Shown one piece after another: positions 33,595-42,317 of a stretch of 64,000 bases of DNA. Under the pieces are notes generated by a model. That model was given only the letters and a program-made list of their open reading frames with translations. It was not told the DNA's origin and searched no databases. Numbering within the stretch: position 1 is the first letter of the stretch; each line of letters begins with the position of its first letter. The stretch comes from Bradyrhizobium murdochi (GTDB lineage Bacteria > Pseudomonadota > Alphaproteobacteria > Rhizobiales > Xanthobacteraceae): contig NZ_AXAU01000001.1 in assembly GCF_000472965.1 (NCBI RefSeq), forward strand, positions 1,032,243 through 1,096,242, read 5' to 3'. Made by a program: the position numbers and the translations under genes.

Positions 33595-33917
33595 CGCTCA
33601 TTCTCCATGTGAACATGAAGAGCGAACGGGCAAGGTAAGATGCCGGTTCCGGCGGCGAATTCACAGCGCTGTGAATATCAGTGACGATTGCTGCGGGTCG
33701 TAAAGAGAAAAGGCCGACGGGCGTTACGCCGCCGGCCTTCTCTTGCAACTGCCGGCTCGGGAGGTCCGGTTCCGCTGCGATTCCATGCCTAAAGTTTGAT
33801 CACTACAGTCTTAACAAAATCTTAAGCGACGACTGTGAGGCGTATCACAGAGTCCCAGAACCTTGTCCGGCTAGCCTGCGACCAACAATGCAGATCGCCT
33901 GCGAGAGGAGGCCCGAC
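33595..33917. other. Divergent intergenic region with a terminator-like hairpin
   Basis: 323 bp between two divergently transcribed genes. It contains the hairpin at 33704-33743 and a CACAGCGCTGTG palindrome at 33662-33673. No protein gene is convincing, but a hairpin of terminator type between divergent starts leaves room for a small RNA. Confidence 0.4.
33704..33743. terminator. Terminator-like hairpin
   Basis: AGAGAAAAGGCCGACGGGCG and CGCCGCCGGCCTTCTCT pair with minor bulges; on the minus strand the stem is followed by TTTTCTCTTT. It lies between divergent genes, where no protein-coding transcript should end. Confidence 0.55.
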
Positions 33918-34151
33918 ATGACCCAGGTCTATTTCCACTGCTCAAACTCCCGGGAAGTCCGGCTCGACCGAAGCGGCGAAGCGGTGAGCGACCTCGCCGA
34001 GGCGCGCGACCGCGCCGCCTGCATCGTTCGATCGCTCATCATGGGGCGGGATGCGGAAGACTGGCGCGACTGGGTCGTGCATGTCAGCGACGATTTCGAC
34101 GAAGAGATCTTCGTTCTGCCCTTCGCCTTCGTCCTCGGCAAGCCGCACTGA
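33918..34151 (+). CDS. DUF6894-like small protein, cassette copy 1
   Basis: 77 residues starting MTQVYFHCSNSREVRLDRSG, with DLAEARDRAACIVRSLIMGR and EDWRDWVVHVSDDFDEEIFV. This is the pattern of short rhizobial proteins now grouped near DUF6894 (Y/F-F-H ... D-x-x-G ... D-x-x-E-A-R). The start is set by AGAGGAGG. A 51-residue gene follows after 9 bp. A clear paralogue with the same downstream partner is at 36186. Cytoplasmic, function unknown. Confidence 0.75.
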   Translation: MTQVYFHCSNSREVRLDRSGEAVSDLAEARDRAACIVRSLIMGRDAEDWRDWVVHVSDDFDEEIFVLPFAFVLGKPH

Positions 34152-34160
34152 GAGGTTGCC

Positions 34161-34316
34161 ATGTTGCTCCGCCGCCTGGATGCGATCATGGCACGGTGGC
34201 ACCGCCTGATCGAGCGCGCCTGCGACCCCTATCGTCCCCAGCGGCATTACATGCGCGGCCCCGGTCCAAAGTGGCACGCCCGGCATCCGCCTCGCGCTGC
34301 CGGCTCCGTCCTCTAA
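34161..34316 (+). CDS. 51-residue HYMRGPGPKWH protein, cassette copy 1
   Basis: Begins MLLRRLDAIMARWHRLIERA and then contains RPQRHYMRGPGPKWHARHPP. Starts 9 bp after the DUF6894-like stop with AGAGGT in the spacer. Its paralogue at 36429 keeps the HYMRGPGPKWH block and the Y-R-P before it, while the N-terminal helix varies, so the block is under selection. No known domain; small, basic, helical N-terminus. Too short for many gene callers. Confidence 0.7.
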   Translation: MLLRRLDAIMARWHRLIERACDPYRPQRHYMRGPGPKWHARHPPRAAGSVL

Positions 34317-34318
34317 CC

Positions 34319-34396
34319 TTACTGCGTCATAAGCCCTTCATTGGTGAGAAGCGCCAACGGGTCTGCGCGTAGCGCGGCGGCCCGATGACAGGCTCC
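34319..34396. repeat. MITE-end sequence plus inverted GAGCCTGTCATCGGG repeat
   Basis: TTACTGCGTCATAA (34319-34332) equals the left end of the element at 20919. It is followed by the inverted copy of the 31535 repeat (34354-34396). The rest of 34317-34604 shows no gene. Confidence 0.65.
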
Positions 34397-34604
34397 GCGC
34401 CCGTGCCCCGCCGCCTGCAGGTATGATCGCGGCGCCCGGGTTCCAGCCCGGCGGCGGGAGCCGCGGCCCCAACCTCTCCACGCTCTTGCCTTGCTTTGGT
34501 CAAACCTCGCTGGCCGTGTGGTGGCCAGGGCAGAGGTTTTCCACGCAGCAGAGCATGCTTGCCGCCCCGATCCGGGTGACATTGGACTGAGCAAGGGACC
34601 GCCA

Positions 34605-35690
34605 ATGCAATCCACGCCAACTTTGAAAGAGGCTGATCCGCACGACGTTTTTGCGATCGAATCGGTGCTGGCCGCACACGCCCACAAGGCGCCGCCGCTG
34701 GCCCACGATCCGGCCGCCCCTCCCGTAGCGCCTCAAGTCCAACCGGTAGCGCCGCAGGTTCATGTCGCGCCGCAAGCTGAAGTCGCGGCCAAGCCGCAAG
34801 TGCAAGCCGCGGCCAGGCCGCAGGTTCACGTCGCGCCCGCGATTTCGATCAGCGCGCCAACCCCGCAGGTCGAACCGACGTTTCGCACCACCGACATACG
34901 CGATGTCCAGATGCGCGATGTCCAGGTCAACAACATCAGACCGGGCGAGGAGATCAAGCTGGATGGCCTGAAGCCCGCCGGCGAGCGGCCAATAGCCAAA
35001 TGGACGAAGCGCGTAGTGATGGCGCTGTTGGCCTTGGTCGGCGCCATTGCTGCCGCCGCCTGGCAGCATTATGGCGATCAGGCCAAGGCCATGGCTGCCG
35101 AATGGGCGCCGCCCTTCGTGCTGGCAGCCTTGCCTTCGGCGGCCAAGCCCGCCGTGGCCGAGGAACCGAGCGCGCCGGCCGCTCCCGCGACCGCAACCGA
35201 TCAGGCCGCAGCGGAGCCGGCGGCAACGGCAGCACCGACTCAGCCCGAACCCACAGCTACTGCCGCGGCGGCTCCCTCCGCGGAATCGGCCCAGTTGCAA
35301 TCGATGGCACAGGATCTCGCCGCGATGGGCCAGCAGGTTGAAGAACTCAAAGCCACCATCGCGCAGCTCAAGGCAGGCCAGGCGCAAATGGCGCGGGAAT
35401 TTGCCAAGGCTGCCGAAATGAAAGCTGCGGAAGCGAGGGCTGCTGAGGTCCGGCCCGAGCAGAATTTTCGCCCGAGGGTAACAGCCGCGCCGCCGCCGCC
35501 CCGATCCGCGAATGCGCCTGTCGCGCCTGTCCGGAAGCCGAAGCCGGCTTACTACCCACCGGCTCAAGCCGCCTATGTCCCCCCACCGCCGCCAGCCGCC
35601 GCCCCCGCGCCGCTGCCGCCGGCACCGCCGCAGCAATCGATGGCTGATGACGGCGAGCCGGTGGTCCGCCCGCCGATGCCGCTGCGGTAA
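34605..35690 (+). CDS. Membrane-anchored Ala/Pro-rich protein of unknown function
   Basis: 361 residues from ATG 34605 (AAGGGA upstream). The N-terminal 95 residues include P-Q-V repeats (VAPQVQPVAPQVHVAPQ), then a more ordered block (RTTDIRDVQMRDVQVNNIRP), one membrane helix (RVVMALLALVGAIAAAAW), an A/P/T-rich spacer, a coiled coil (LQSMAQDLAAMGQQVEELKA to QMAREFAKAAEMKAAEA) and a Pro-rich end. Orientation suggests a cytoplasmic N-terminus and periplasmic coiled coil. I recall similar proteins in Bradyrhizobium, unnamed. A cell-envelope role is inference. Confidence 0.65.
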   Translation: MQSTPTLKEADPHDVFAIESVLAAHAHKAPPLAHDPAAPPVAPQVQPVAPQVHVAPQAEVAAKPQVQAAARPQVHVAPAISISAPTPQVEPTFRTTDIRDVQMRDVQVNNIRPGEEIKLDGLKPAGERPIAKWTKRVVMALLALVGAIAAAAWQHYGDQAKAMAAEWAPPFVLAALPSAAKPAVAEEPSAPAAPATATDQAAAEPAATAAPTQPEPTATAAAAPSAESAQLQSMAQDLAAMGQQVEELKATIAQLKAGQAQMAREFAKAAEMKAAEARAAEVRPEQNFRPRVTAAPPPPRSANAPVAPVRKPKPAYYPPAQAAYVPPPPPAAAPAPLPPAPPQQSMADDGEPVVRPPMPLR

Positions 35691-35700
35691 GTAACTGCGT

Positions 35701-35740
35701 GTCCCGGATGCTGCGCGCTGCGCCGCGCCGCATCCGAGAC
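35701..35740. repeat. Imperfect palindromic repeat GTCCCGGATGCTGCGC
   Basis: GTCCCGGATG and CATCCGAGAC flank a GC-rich centre. Located 10 bp after the stop of the Ala/Pro-rich protein gene and 7 bp before that of the convergent gene; may serve as a terminator. Confidence 0.6.
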
Positions 35741-35747
35741 AAATCCG

Positions 35748-35933
35748 TTAGCTCTGATGCGGGCCTCGCATCAGCTTCATGGCGTCTTCGATATGACGCC
35801 ATTCCTTGGCTTCCTCGATGTCGCCGCTGCTCTCGCAAGCCTGTGCGTTGTGTGCGGCTTGTGCGATCGCGGTGAGGCCGTGCTTCTCCATCATCTGACG
35901 TGCAATCGTGTGGATCTGCATTTCTGACATCAT
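35748..35933 (-). CDS. Small helical hypothetical protein
   Basis: 61 residues (MMSEMQIHTIARQMMEKHGL, TAIAQAAHNAQACESSGDIE, EAKEWRHIEDAMKLMRGPHQ). GGGAGAG precedes the ATG at 35933. A short all-helical protein of a type common in Bradyrhizobium; no domain name known to me. Convergent with the Ala/Pro-rich protein gene. Confidence 0.6.
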   Translation of the reverse strand: MMSEMQIHTIARQMMEKHGLTAIAQAAHNAQACESSGDIEEAKEWRHIEDAMKLMRGPHQS

Positions 35934-36185
35934 GTTGCTCTCCCGGGGTTGCATCCGTCCTCGCCGCGGCGATTCGAATGTCGCGGCTTCCTCGTCAAAA
36001 CGGCCGAACCGAAAATCTCGTTCCTCCTGCCGCAGTAGATTATAATTTTAGGACAAGTCTGGGGACGCGCGGTTCCACTCGAGGCCACTCGCCCCCGTAA
36101 AATCCCGCCCCGCAATCTCCCCGAATATCAAGCCGGTCTTCCGCCTGATATTTTTCAGCGTGAATCGCAATCGCGGGAGTCGGAC

Positions 36186-36419
36186 ATGGCACTAGTCTAT
36201 TTCCACTGCTCCAATTCCGACGGCGTACGCATCGATCAGCGTGGCTTTGCCGTCGGAAATCTGGCCGAAGTGCGTGACCACGCCGCCCGCGTCGTGCAGT
36301 CGCTGATTACGGCGCAGTGCCCGGAAGACTGGCGCGACTGGACGCTGCATGCGAGCGACGATCTCGACGTCGAAATCTTCGCCCTGCCGTTTTCGTCCGT
36401 GCTCGGCGAGCCGCATTGA
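36186..36419 (+). CDS. DUF6894-like small protein, cassette copy 2
   Basis: 77 residues, MALVYFHCSNSDGVRIDQRG, with EDWRDWTLHASDDLDVEIFA and a final LGEPH. Same length as the copy at 33918 with many identical positions (VYFHCSN, EDWRDW, SDD, EIF, LPF, GEPH/GKPH). GGGAG precedes the ATG. Its partner gene begins 9 bp downstream, the same spacing as in copy 1, showing that the pair was duplicated as a unit. Confidence 0.78.
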   Translation: MALVYFHCSNSDGVRIDQRGFAVGNLAEVRDHAARVVQSLITAQCPEDWRDWTLHASDDLDVEIFALPFSSVLGEPH

Positions 36420-36428
36420 GAGGTCGCC

Positions 36429-36587
36429 ATGCTGGCCATGCAATCGCTTCTTCGATACCTGAACCAGGTCGCCGCGCGATGGCAGGTTCTGCTCGACCTT
36501 GCCCGCAACCGCTATCGCCCCGAGTTGCACTACATGCGCGGCCCCGGCCCGAAATGGCACGAGAAGCATCAAGGCGGCGCCATCTGA
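36429..36587 (+). CDS. 52-residue HYMRGPGPKWH protein, cassette copy 2
   Basis: MLAMQSLLRYLNQVAARWQV, LLDLARNRYRPELHYMRGPG, PKWHEKHQGGAI. The spacer before it (TGAGAGGTCGCC) is nearly identical to that of copy 1. The second half is strongly conserved between copies, the first half only in helical character. Function unknown. Confidence 0.7.
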   Translation: MLAMQSLLRYLNQVAARWQVLLDLARNRYRPELHYMRGPGPKWHEKHQGGAI

Positions 36588-36595
36588 TAGTCCCC

Positions 36596-36675
36596 GTAGG
36601 ATGGGTTGAGCGAAAGCGAAATCCATCATTCGGGCCGCAAAGGTGATGGGTATCGCTTCGCTCCACCCATCCTAC
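36596..36675. repeat. 80-bp palindromic repeat GTAGGATGGGTTGAGCGAAAGC
   Basis: Arms GTAGGATGGGTTGAGCGAAA (36596 on) and TCGCTCCACCCATCCTAC (to 36675), a familiar Bradyrhizobium intergenic palindrome. It lies between the convergent cassette and SDR gene and may act as a terminator. Confidence 0.82.
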
Positions 36676-36678
36676 AAG

Positions 36679-37467
36679 CTACAAATCCCCCAGCTCCGGG
36701 GGCTCGAACCAGTTCGTCAGCGACAGCCCGCCGTCGATCGCGATCGCGGCGCCCGTGACATAGGCCGATATCCGGTTCGACAGCACCGCCAGCGCCAGCG
36801 GCGCAAGGTCTTCGGCCTGGCCGAGCCGGCCGAGCGGAATGTGTCTTGCGAGCGCGGGATCGGCAACGAAGCCGCCGGCCGCAATCGCGCCCGGCACCAA
36901 GGCGTTGACGCGAATGTTGAAGCGGCCGAACGTCTTGGCCAATTCCTTCACCAGCATCGAAAGCCCCGCCTTCGCCGTCGAGTAATGCGGCAGGTTGCGC
37001 GGCGTGCCGGCATGCAGCGAGGTCAGCAGCAGGAACGAGCCGGGCTGTTTGTCGGCGATCAGTCTTTTCGCCAATTCGCGCGAAAGATGGAATCCGGCAT
37101 CCAGATTCACCGCGTGCATCTGCGCCCAAATCTCCGTGGTGACGCCGAGCGCATGATCGGCTTCGCGCCGCGGCGGCGAGGCGCTGTGCACGAAATGCGT
37201 CACGCGCCCGACGGCAGACGCGGCGTCAGCCAGCAGCGCTTCGCGCGCCGCTGGATCGGCGAGATCGCCGACCCAGGGCAGCGCCAACTCCGGCCGCGGC
37301 GACGCTTTGGCTGCCGCCGTGACCGTGTCCCGGTTCACATCGGCAAACACCGTGCGGACGCCCTCGCCCACCAGCGCCTGCGCAATCGCGCGGCCGATTC
37401 CGTTACCTGCGCCGGTTACGAGCGCCGCCTCGCGCGCGGGATCGAATGGCGTATCCAACAGACTCAT
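36679..37467 (-). CDS. Short-chain dehydrogenase/reductase (SDR)
   Basis: 262 residues from ATG 37467 (MSLLDTPFDPAREAALVTGA). Classical SDR: cofactor loop TGAGNGIG (about residues 18-25), HSASPP in place of the usual NNAG, catalytic S in LLLTSLHAG and Y-x-x-x-K in HYSTAKAGL, then PGAIAAGGF and the C-terminal VTGAAIAIDGGLS. An in-frame ATG at 37551 would add 28 unrelated residues. Substrate unknown. Monocistronic. Confidence 0.88.
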   Translation of the reverse strand: MSLLDTPFDPAREAALVTGAGNGIGRAIAQALVGEGVRTVFADVNRDTVTAAAKASPRPELALPWVGDLADPAAREALLADAASAVGRVTHFVHSASPPRREADHALGVTTEIWAQMHAVNLDAGFHLSRELAKRLIADKQPGSFLLLTSLHAGTPRNLPHYSTAKAGLSMLVKELAKTFGRFNIRVNALVPGAIAAGGFVADPALARHIPLGRLGQAEDLAPLALAVLSNRISAYVTGAAIAIDGGLSLTNWFEPPELGDL

Positions 37468-37619
37468 GTTCGCGTCTCCATCGAAGCAGGCATAGCCAAT
37501 TCTACAGGCCGACACATCTTGCGCTGTATCAATTCGGCGCACTACCTGCACCGCTAAGTTGCTTTCACCTTGTTGGAAACCGTCCTAAGCTTCCTTCCAT
37601 AACCGGCGGGCTCACCGTC

Positions 37620-38051
37620 ATGCAAACCGGCGTTCGAAAAGTCGCCCACGTCCTGGAACGCCTCGGGCTTGCCATGGCCGGCGCCGCGAGCGGGTTGTTT
37701 GTGGCCGCTCTGGTTGGGACGAGCCACTCCGCACTCACCAATCAGGCCTTCCTGCTGCTGATGATGATCGGTGGCGCTATCGGCTTTTACCTCGGAATCG
37801 ATACGCCGCTGCGCCTCACCGCATCGAACGACCGATCTCGCGATGACGCTTGGGTCGACAGAGTGGATACGCCGGAACTGCTCGGCTCGATTGGGACCTT
37901 CCTCGCGGCTTTCTCGGCGTTCGCCTGCGTCGGCCTAATCGTGCTGCGCCACGATCCGCATTTGGCATGGATTTGGATGATCATGGCCGGATGGGTGGTC
38001 GGCGTCGCCATGCAGATCACCGCCGGCACGATCGCCCGCCTGCGCCGCTGA
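37620..38051 (+). CDS. Four-TM membrane protein of unknown function
   Basis: 143 residues: LGLAMAGAASGLFVAALVGT, AFLLLMMIGGAIGFYLGID, LGSIGTFLAAFSAFACVGLI and WIWMIMAGWVVGVAMQITAG are membrane segments. A polar loop (TASNDRSRDDAWVDRVDTPE) lies between the second and third. ATG at 37620 chosen because coding character begins there. Convergent with the two-TM gene at 38067. Function unknown. Confidence 0.65.
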   Translation: MQTGVRKVAHVLERLGLAMAGAASGLFVAALVGTSHSALTNQAFLLLMMIGGAIGFYLGIDTPLRLTASNDRSRDDAWVDRVDTPELLGSIGTFLAAFSAFACVGLIVLRHDPHLAWIWMIMAGWVVGVAMQITAGTIARLRR

Positions 38052-38066
38052 TCAGGCGGTCCGACC

Positions 38067-38306
38067 TCAGCTCTCGTCTTCCAGCGTCAACACCAAACCG
38101 GTCAGCGCTGCGCCGATGCCGAACATTAGCCCGTAGGTTGTCACCAGCATCACCGTGGTCTGAACAGGTGCGCCGCTCTTGGCGACGAGGTCTCTGACAT
38201 GGAAGGCATCGATGAGGCCGAGCAACAGGACCAGCGTTAGTCCAAGCGCCACGCCCATCAGAAAATGGGTGAGCAGCGCATTGAAGAGTGACTTTTCCCG
38301 ACGCAT
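38067..38306 (-). CDS. Two-TM membrane protein of unknown function
   Basis: 79 residues: MRREKSLFNALLTHFLMGVA continuing LGLTLVLLLGLIDAFHV (first helix) and TTVMLVTTYGLMFGIGAALT (second helix), ending EDES. The start at 38306 is preferred to the open extension to 38438. I do not recognise the family. Confidence 0.6.
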   Translation of the reverse strand: MRREKSLFNALLTHFLMGVALGLTLVLLLGLIDAFHVRDLVAKSGAPVQTTVMLVTTYGLMFGIGAALTGLVLTLEDES

Positions 38307-38524
38307 GGAGGTCGTGCCTCTCGGCGTGATGCCAAGCCAACGCACGGCCGAAGAAACTGGTTCCATACCGCGAGAACAGAATTCAACTTCCGCTGCAGCG
38401 CGTCGGCGGCCTTCAGACGTTTGCAAAACGTTAAGCAAGTGCCGGTACGTCCATCAGCATTCCCAAAAAATTCCACAATCCTTTTTAGGAAGAACACATC
38501 GTTTTCGATAAAGGAGAATTTCCC

Positions 38525-38776
38525 ATGCGGTTAGGGCAAGCGATCTTCTTCGGTTCGGCGGCCGCCCTCCTCACTTTGGCAGCGCCGACGCTCGCCAGGA
38601 ACTCCAACACGAATTCCCAACCGGCAAAGACGAACGAAGCACCCGCTTCCGCCTCCTGCCATGCCTATCAGCAGGCGGCCGACGGCTCATGGACGCAACT
38701 GCCCTGTCAGGAAATGGGTTCAAAGGCGCCGCAGCCAAAATCCGCATCGAAGAACGCGGAAGAGGAAACGCGCTGA
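38525..38776 (+). CDS. Small exported hypothetical protein
   Basis: 83 residues with AAAGGAG before the ATG. Signal peptide LGQAIFFGSAAALLTLAAPT, cleaved near LAR. The mature region has two cysteines (ASCHAYQQAADGSWTQLPCQ) likely forming a disulfide, followed by a K/S/E-rich tail. The S-C-x-x-Y-Q-x-x-x-D-G-x-W pattern recurs in short rhizobial periplasmic proteins as I recall. Function unknown. Confidence 0.7.
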   Translation: MRLGQAIFFGSAAALLTLAAPTLARNSNTNSQPAKTNEAPASASCHAYQQAADGSWTQLPCQEMGSKAPQPKSASKNAEEETR

Positions 38777-39308
38777 GCGCGGAGCCTGTGACTGGAGGCG
38801 CCGGACCTCCAGTGCAATCCGCCGCAGGCAAATCACTTCTGATTTTCCGAAATGGTGTCAAGCCCCGGAATCAAAAATATTCCGCTTAACGCGAGGGGCA
38901 AATCAGTCGCATAACTCCGCTGTCTCACCCGATGGAGGGGCGGCTCGCGATCGTCACGAACGTGCGGTGAGATGCGGTGGACGCGGATGGCGCGCTAGAC
39001 GTACGCGCAGGAAGCGTACGGCGAAGTCGTGTGGTTCGGGCGTCGCGGTGCTGGCGCTAAGCTGCGTGAAACTATTTGCGCAGCGACGGAGCCGGAGCCT
39101 GTCATCGGGCGCGCATTCGCGCGACCCGTTGGCGGAGGATGACAGCTTGTGGTGCTTCGACACTCGTCGTCATTGCGAGCCACCCGGTCGGCGCGAAGCG
39201 CCGCCGGATGACAGGCTCAGCGAAGCAATCCATGCCACCGCAATGACGTGGATAGGCCGCAGCGGACTGGATAGCCGCCTTTCGCTGTCTATCACGAGCT
39301 CATGTAAT
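38777..39308. repeat. Composite of dispersed Bradyrhizobium-type repeats, no gene
   Basis: About 530 bp without a gene. From 38840 to 39060 lies a segment (GATTTTCCGAAATGGTGTCA ... CGATCGTCACGAACGTGCGG) that I recall as a high-copy non-coding repeat in Bradyrhizobiaceae. It runs into the GAGCCTGTCATCGGG repeat (39094-39132). A GTCATTGCGAGCC ... GCGAAGCAATCCATG element at about 39168-39236 is itself split by a GGATGACAGGCTC unit. Coordinates are approximate. Confidence 0.55.
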
Positions 39309-40064
39309 TCATGCCGAACGAACCGCCCCACCCAGCCAATCGTCGAAACGCGTCGGCATGATCCGCGCGCCGTCGTCCGGCACCAGCGTGCGCAACGCGA
39401 GTGGCGCGCCGAAATACGGCACGTCCGCGCCCGCCACGATCTTGCTGGTATCGCCTTGCTTGCGGAGCCAGCGGCCGACGAAATCCGCAAGCGGCGCCGC
39501 TTCGGGACCCGCGACCTCGCTTATGCCGTTGGCAGGCTCGCCAAGCGTCACGTCGGCCAGCGCTTGGGCGACCTCATCGGACAACAACGGCTGCATCAAC
39601 TGGCTGGAAACGTGAACCTCGCCGTCCCTGCGCCCGTAGTCCGCGATTCCACCGATGAATTCGAAGAACTGGGTGGCGCGCAGGATCGTGTAGGCCAGCC
39701 CGGAATTTTCGATCAGCCGCTCCTGCGCCAGCTTGGCGCGGAAATATCCGCTGCTCTCAAGCCGATCGGTACCGACGATCGACAGTGCAATGCAGTGCCG
39801 CACACCGGCCTGTTTCGCCGCCGCAATCAGGTTGCGGGTTCCGCTCTCGAAGAAGTGCAGCACCGCCTTGTCCTCGAACGAGGGCGAATTCGAGACGTCG
39901 ACGACAATGTCGGCTCCCACGAGCGCCGGTTGCAGCCCCTCCCCGGTCACGGCGTTGATCCCCCTGCTCGGGGACGCCTGCTGCACCTCGTGACCGCGCG
40001 AGGCGAGCAACGGGGCCAATTTCGAACCGATCAGACCTGTACCGCCGATAACAACGATCTTCAT
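39309..40064 (-). CDS. NmrA/NAD(P)-binding SDR-like protein
   Basis: 251 residues of the atypical SDR type: MKIVVIGGTGLIGSKLAPLL with GGTGLIG binding NAD(P), DIVVDVSNSPSFEDKAV, HCIALSIVGTDRLESSGYFR with Y-F-R-A-K as the degenerate active site, and AYTILRATQFFEFIGGIADY. Resembles YtfG/NmrA-like reductases or sensors of NADP redox state. Cytoplasmic, monocistronic, divergent from the chemotaxis receptor. Confidence 0.82.
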   Translation of the reverse strand: MKIVVIGGTGLIGSKLAPLLASRGHEVQQASPSRGINAVTGEGLQPALVGADIVVDVSNSPSFEDKAVLHFFESGTRNLIAAAKQAGVRHCIALSIVGTDRLESSGYFRAKLAQERLIENSGLAYTILRATQFFEFIGGIADYGRRDGEVHVSSQLMQPLLSDEVAQALADVTLGEPANGISEVAGPEAAPLADFVGRWLRKQGDTSKIVAGADVPYFGAPLALRTLVPDDGARIMPTRFDDWLGGAVRSA

Positions 40065-40226
40065 TTCCTCGCTCCTCTGCCGCTAAGGCCGCGGCACCAC
40101 GCGCCATCGCCAAGACCAACTGGGACGGGCCGGTGTGACACGTGCAACCATAAACCCTGGATTAATTTGCACCACCTATACTGGCAGTCCGCACATCCGT
40201 TACCAGCGCAAATGGCCTAAAATCCC

Positions 40227-42308
40227 ATGAAAATCGGTACCCTCCTCACCGCTGCCATCGTCTCGCTTTCCGCCGTCGGCGGCGGGCTCGCCGTCTACGT
40301 GGCGGTTTCGAAGTACCAGACCATGGACAAGGTCTCGGTCGCGCAGACCCGGCTGGAGGTGGTGCGCGCGGTCGGCGATATCCCGCGCTACATGAATCCC
40401 GAGCGCGGTTTTGCCACCAACATCATGTTCGGACCTCCTGCCGTGGATCCGAAACTGCTCACCGAACTCGACAAATATCGCAAGAACACCGATGGGGCGC
40501 GCGACAAGATGAACCGGGTCAAAGCGACCCTGGCAGGCGCGATCGATGACAGTGCCGCCGTCGGCAGCAGCATCGATGCCCTGAACACTCAGTTCTCCGC
40601 ACTGCGCGCAGCCATCGACAAGGCCCTCACCGGTCCGCCGGAAGCCCGCCGCGATGCTGCCAAGAAGATCGTTTCCGACAACTCCGTCTTCAACAAGGCT
40701 GTCACAACGCTGCTCGACGAGCAGGTGCGCAAGATCGCGCTGCTCGACGGCACGGCCTACCGGCAGGCAAGCTACGCCAATATCGCCTGGACGCTACGCG
40801 ACGTCGGCGGTCTCAACTCCAGCCTGCACAAGAATCTCATCGGTGCCAACCGGGTAGCCACTGAAGCCGAGAAGATGGAGATCAGCCGCTCGCAGGGGAG
40901 AAACGATCAGATTCTGATGTCGCTGCAGGAATTGCGCGGCAATCCCTCTACGCCGGCCAATGTGGCCGCGGCGCTCGACAAGATGAACGCGGCCTATGTC
41001 GATCGCTTCGGCAAAGAGCTGAAGCTCGTCAAGGATGGCGCCATCAGCGGCAAATATGAACATGATATGGAAACCTACTACGCGGAGACGCAACTCGGTC
41101 TTGCGTCGATCATTACGGTCCGCGACGCGTTCTACGACAACGCCGAGCAGGTGCTCGGTGAGGCCTATTCCTCCGCGCGCTTCAGCTTCCTGGTCGCGCT
41201 GGCGGGCCTGATCGCGGTTGTCGCCGCCAGCGCCACGCTGATCGTGATGGTACGCCGCCGCGTCTGCAAGCCGATCTTGGACCTCACCGCCACCATGTCG
41301 CGGCTGGCCAGCGGCGACGTATCCGGTGAAATCGCCGGCGCCGGCCGCGGCGACGAGATCGGCGCGATGGCATCGGCGGTAGGCGTCTTCAAGGACAACA
41401 TGATCGAGGCGGAACGTCTTGCCGCCGAGAAGGCCGCCGAGAACGACGGCAAGATGCGCCGCGCCCAGGTGCTCGACGAACTCACCCGCGCGTTCGAAGC
41501 CAAGGTCACCGAACTCGTCGGCGGACTTTCGGCCGCCTCGTCCGTCATGGAAGACACCGCGCAGTCGATGTCGTCGACGGCGACCGCCACCAACCGCCAG
41601 GCGGCAATCGTTGCCGCCGCTTCCGAGCAGACCTCGGCTAACGTACAGACGGTTGCCAGCGCCACCGAAGAATTGACCTCCTCGATCTCCGAGATCGGCC
41701 GCCAGGTCGCGCAATCGACCGAAATCGCCGCCCGCGCCGTCGATAATGCGCGGCGCACCGGCGAGACCGCCCGCTCGCTCGCCGAGGGCGCGCAGAAGAT
41801 CGGCGACGTCGTGACGCTGATCCAGAGTATTGCCGCGCAGACCAACCTGCTGGCGCTGAACGCGACCATCGAAGCCGCGCGCGCCGGCGATGCCGGCCGT
41901 GGCTTTGCGGTCGTCGCTTCCGAAGTCAAATCGCTGGCCGGCCAGACTGCCAAGGCAACCACCGAAATCTCTGAGCAGATCGCGTCCATTCAGGCGGCGA
42001 GCGATCAGACCGTGACGGCGATCCAGAACGTCGCCAACGTGATCGCCGAGATCGACCAGATCGGAACCGCGATTGCCGCCGCGATCGAGGAACAGGGCTC
42101 CGCGACGAAGGAAATCTCCCGCAGCGTGCAGGAAGCCGCGCGCGGCACACAGGAGGTCAATTCCAACATCACCGGCGTCCAGAAGGCCGCCGACGATACC
42201 GGCGCTGCCGCCAATCAGGTGCTCGGAGCGGCCGAGCAGTTATCCTCGCAGTCCAAGGATCTCGCCGGACAAGTCAACCGCTTCCTCTCGGAGGTGCGTG
42301 CGGCGTAA
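40227..42308 (+). CDS. Methyl-accepting chemotaxis protein
   Basis: 693 residues. First membrane helix at residues 7-27, a helical periplasmic sensor domain of about 290 residues rich in K and A, second membrane helix near 316-340 ([20 protein letters not shown]), HAMP domain after [20 protein letters not shown], and the cytoplasmic signalling domain with the tip [20 protein letters not shown] and [20 protein letters not shown]. Passes ligand occupancy to CheA/CheW; the ligand is unknown. No che genes are adjacent, as is usual for dispersed rhizobial receptors. Confidence 0.93.
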   Translation: MKIGTLLTAAIVSLSAVGGGLAVYVAVSKYQTMDKVSVAQTRLEVVRAVGDIPRYMNPERGFATNIMFGPPAVDPKLLTELDKYRKNTDGARDKMNRVKATLAGAIDDSAAVGSSIDALNTQFSALRAAIDKALTGPPEARRDAAKKIVSDNSVFNKAVTTLLDEQVRKIALLDGTAYRQASYANIAWTLRDVGGLNSSLHKNLIGANRVATEAEKMEISRSQGRNDQILMSLQELRGNPSTPANVAAALDKMNAAYVDRFGKELKLVKDGAISGKYEHDMETYYAETQLGLASIITVRDAFYDNAEQVLGEAYSSARFSFLVALAGLIAVVAASATLIVMVRRRVCKPILDLTATMSRLASGDVSGEIAGAGRGDEIGAMASAVGVFKDNMIEAERLAAEKAAENDGKMRRAQVLDELTRAFEAKVTELVGGLSAASSVMEDTAQSMSSTATATNRQAAIVAAASEQTSANVQTVASATEELTSSISEIGRQVAQSTEIAARAVDNARRTGETARSLAEGAQKIGDVVTLIQSIAAQTNLLALNATIEAARAGDAGRGFAVVASEVKSLAGQTAKATTEISEQIASIQAASDQTVTAIQNVANVIAEIDQIGTAIAAAIEEQGSATKEISRSVQEAARGTQEVNSNITGVQKAADDTGAAANQVLGAAEQLSSQSKDLAGQVNRFLSEVRAA

Positions 42309-42317
42309 ATTCGCTCG

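Noticed and set aside
38661..40220. 519-codon plus-strand open frame
   Set aside because: Passes through a real small gene in another frame, a repeat cluster and the antisense of the NmrA-like gene; no coherent domain.
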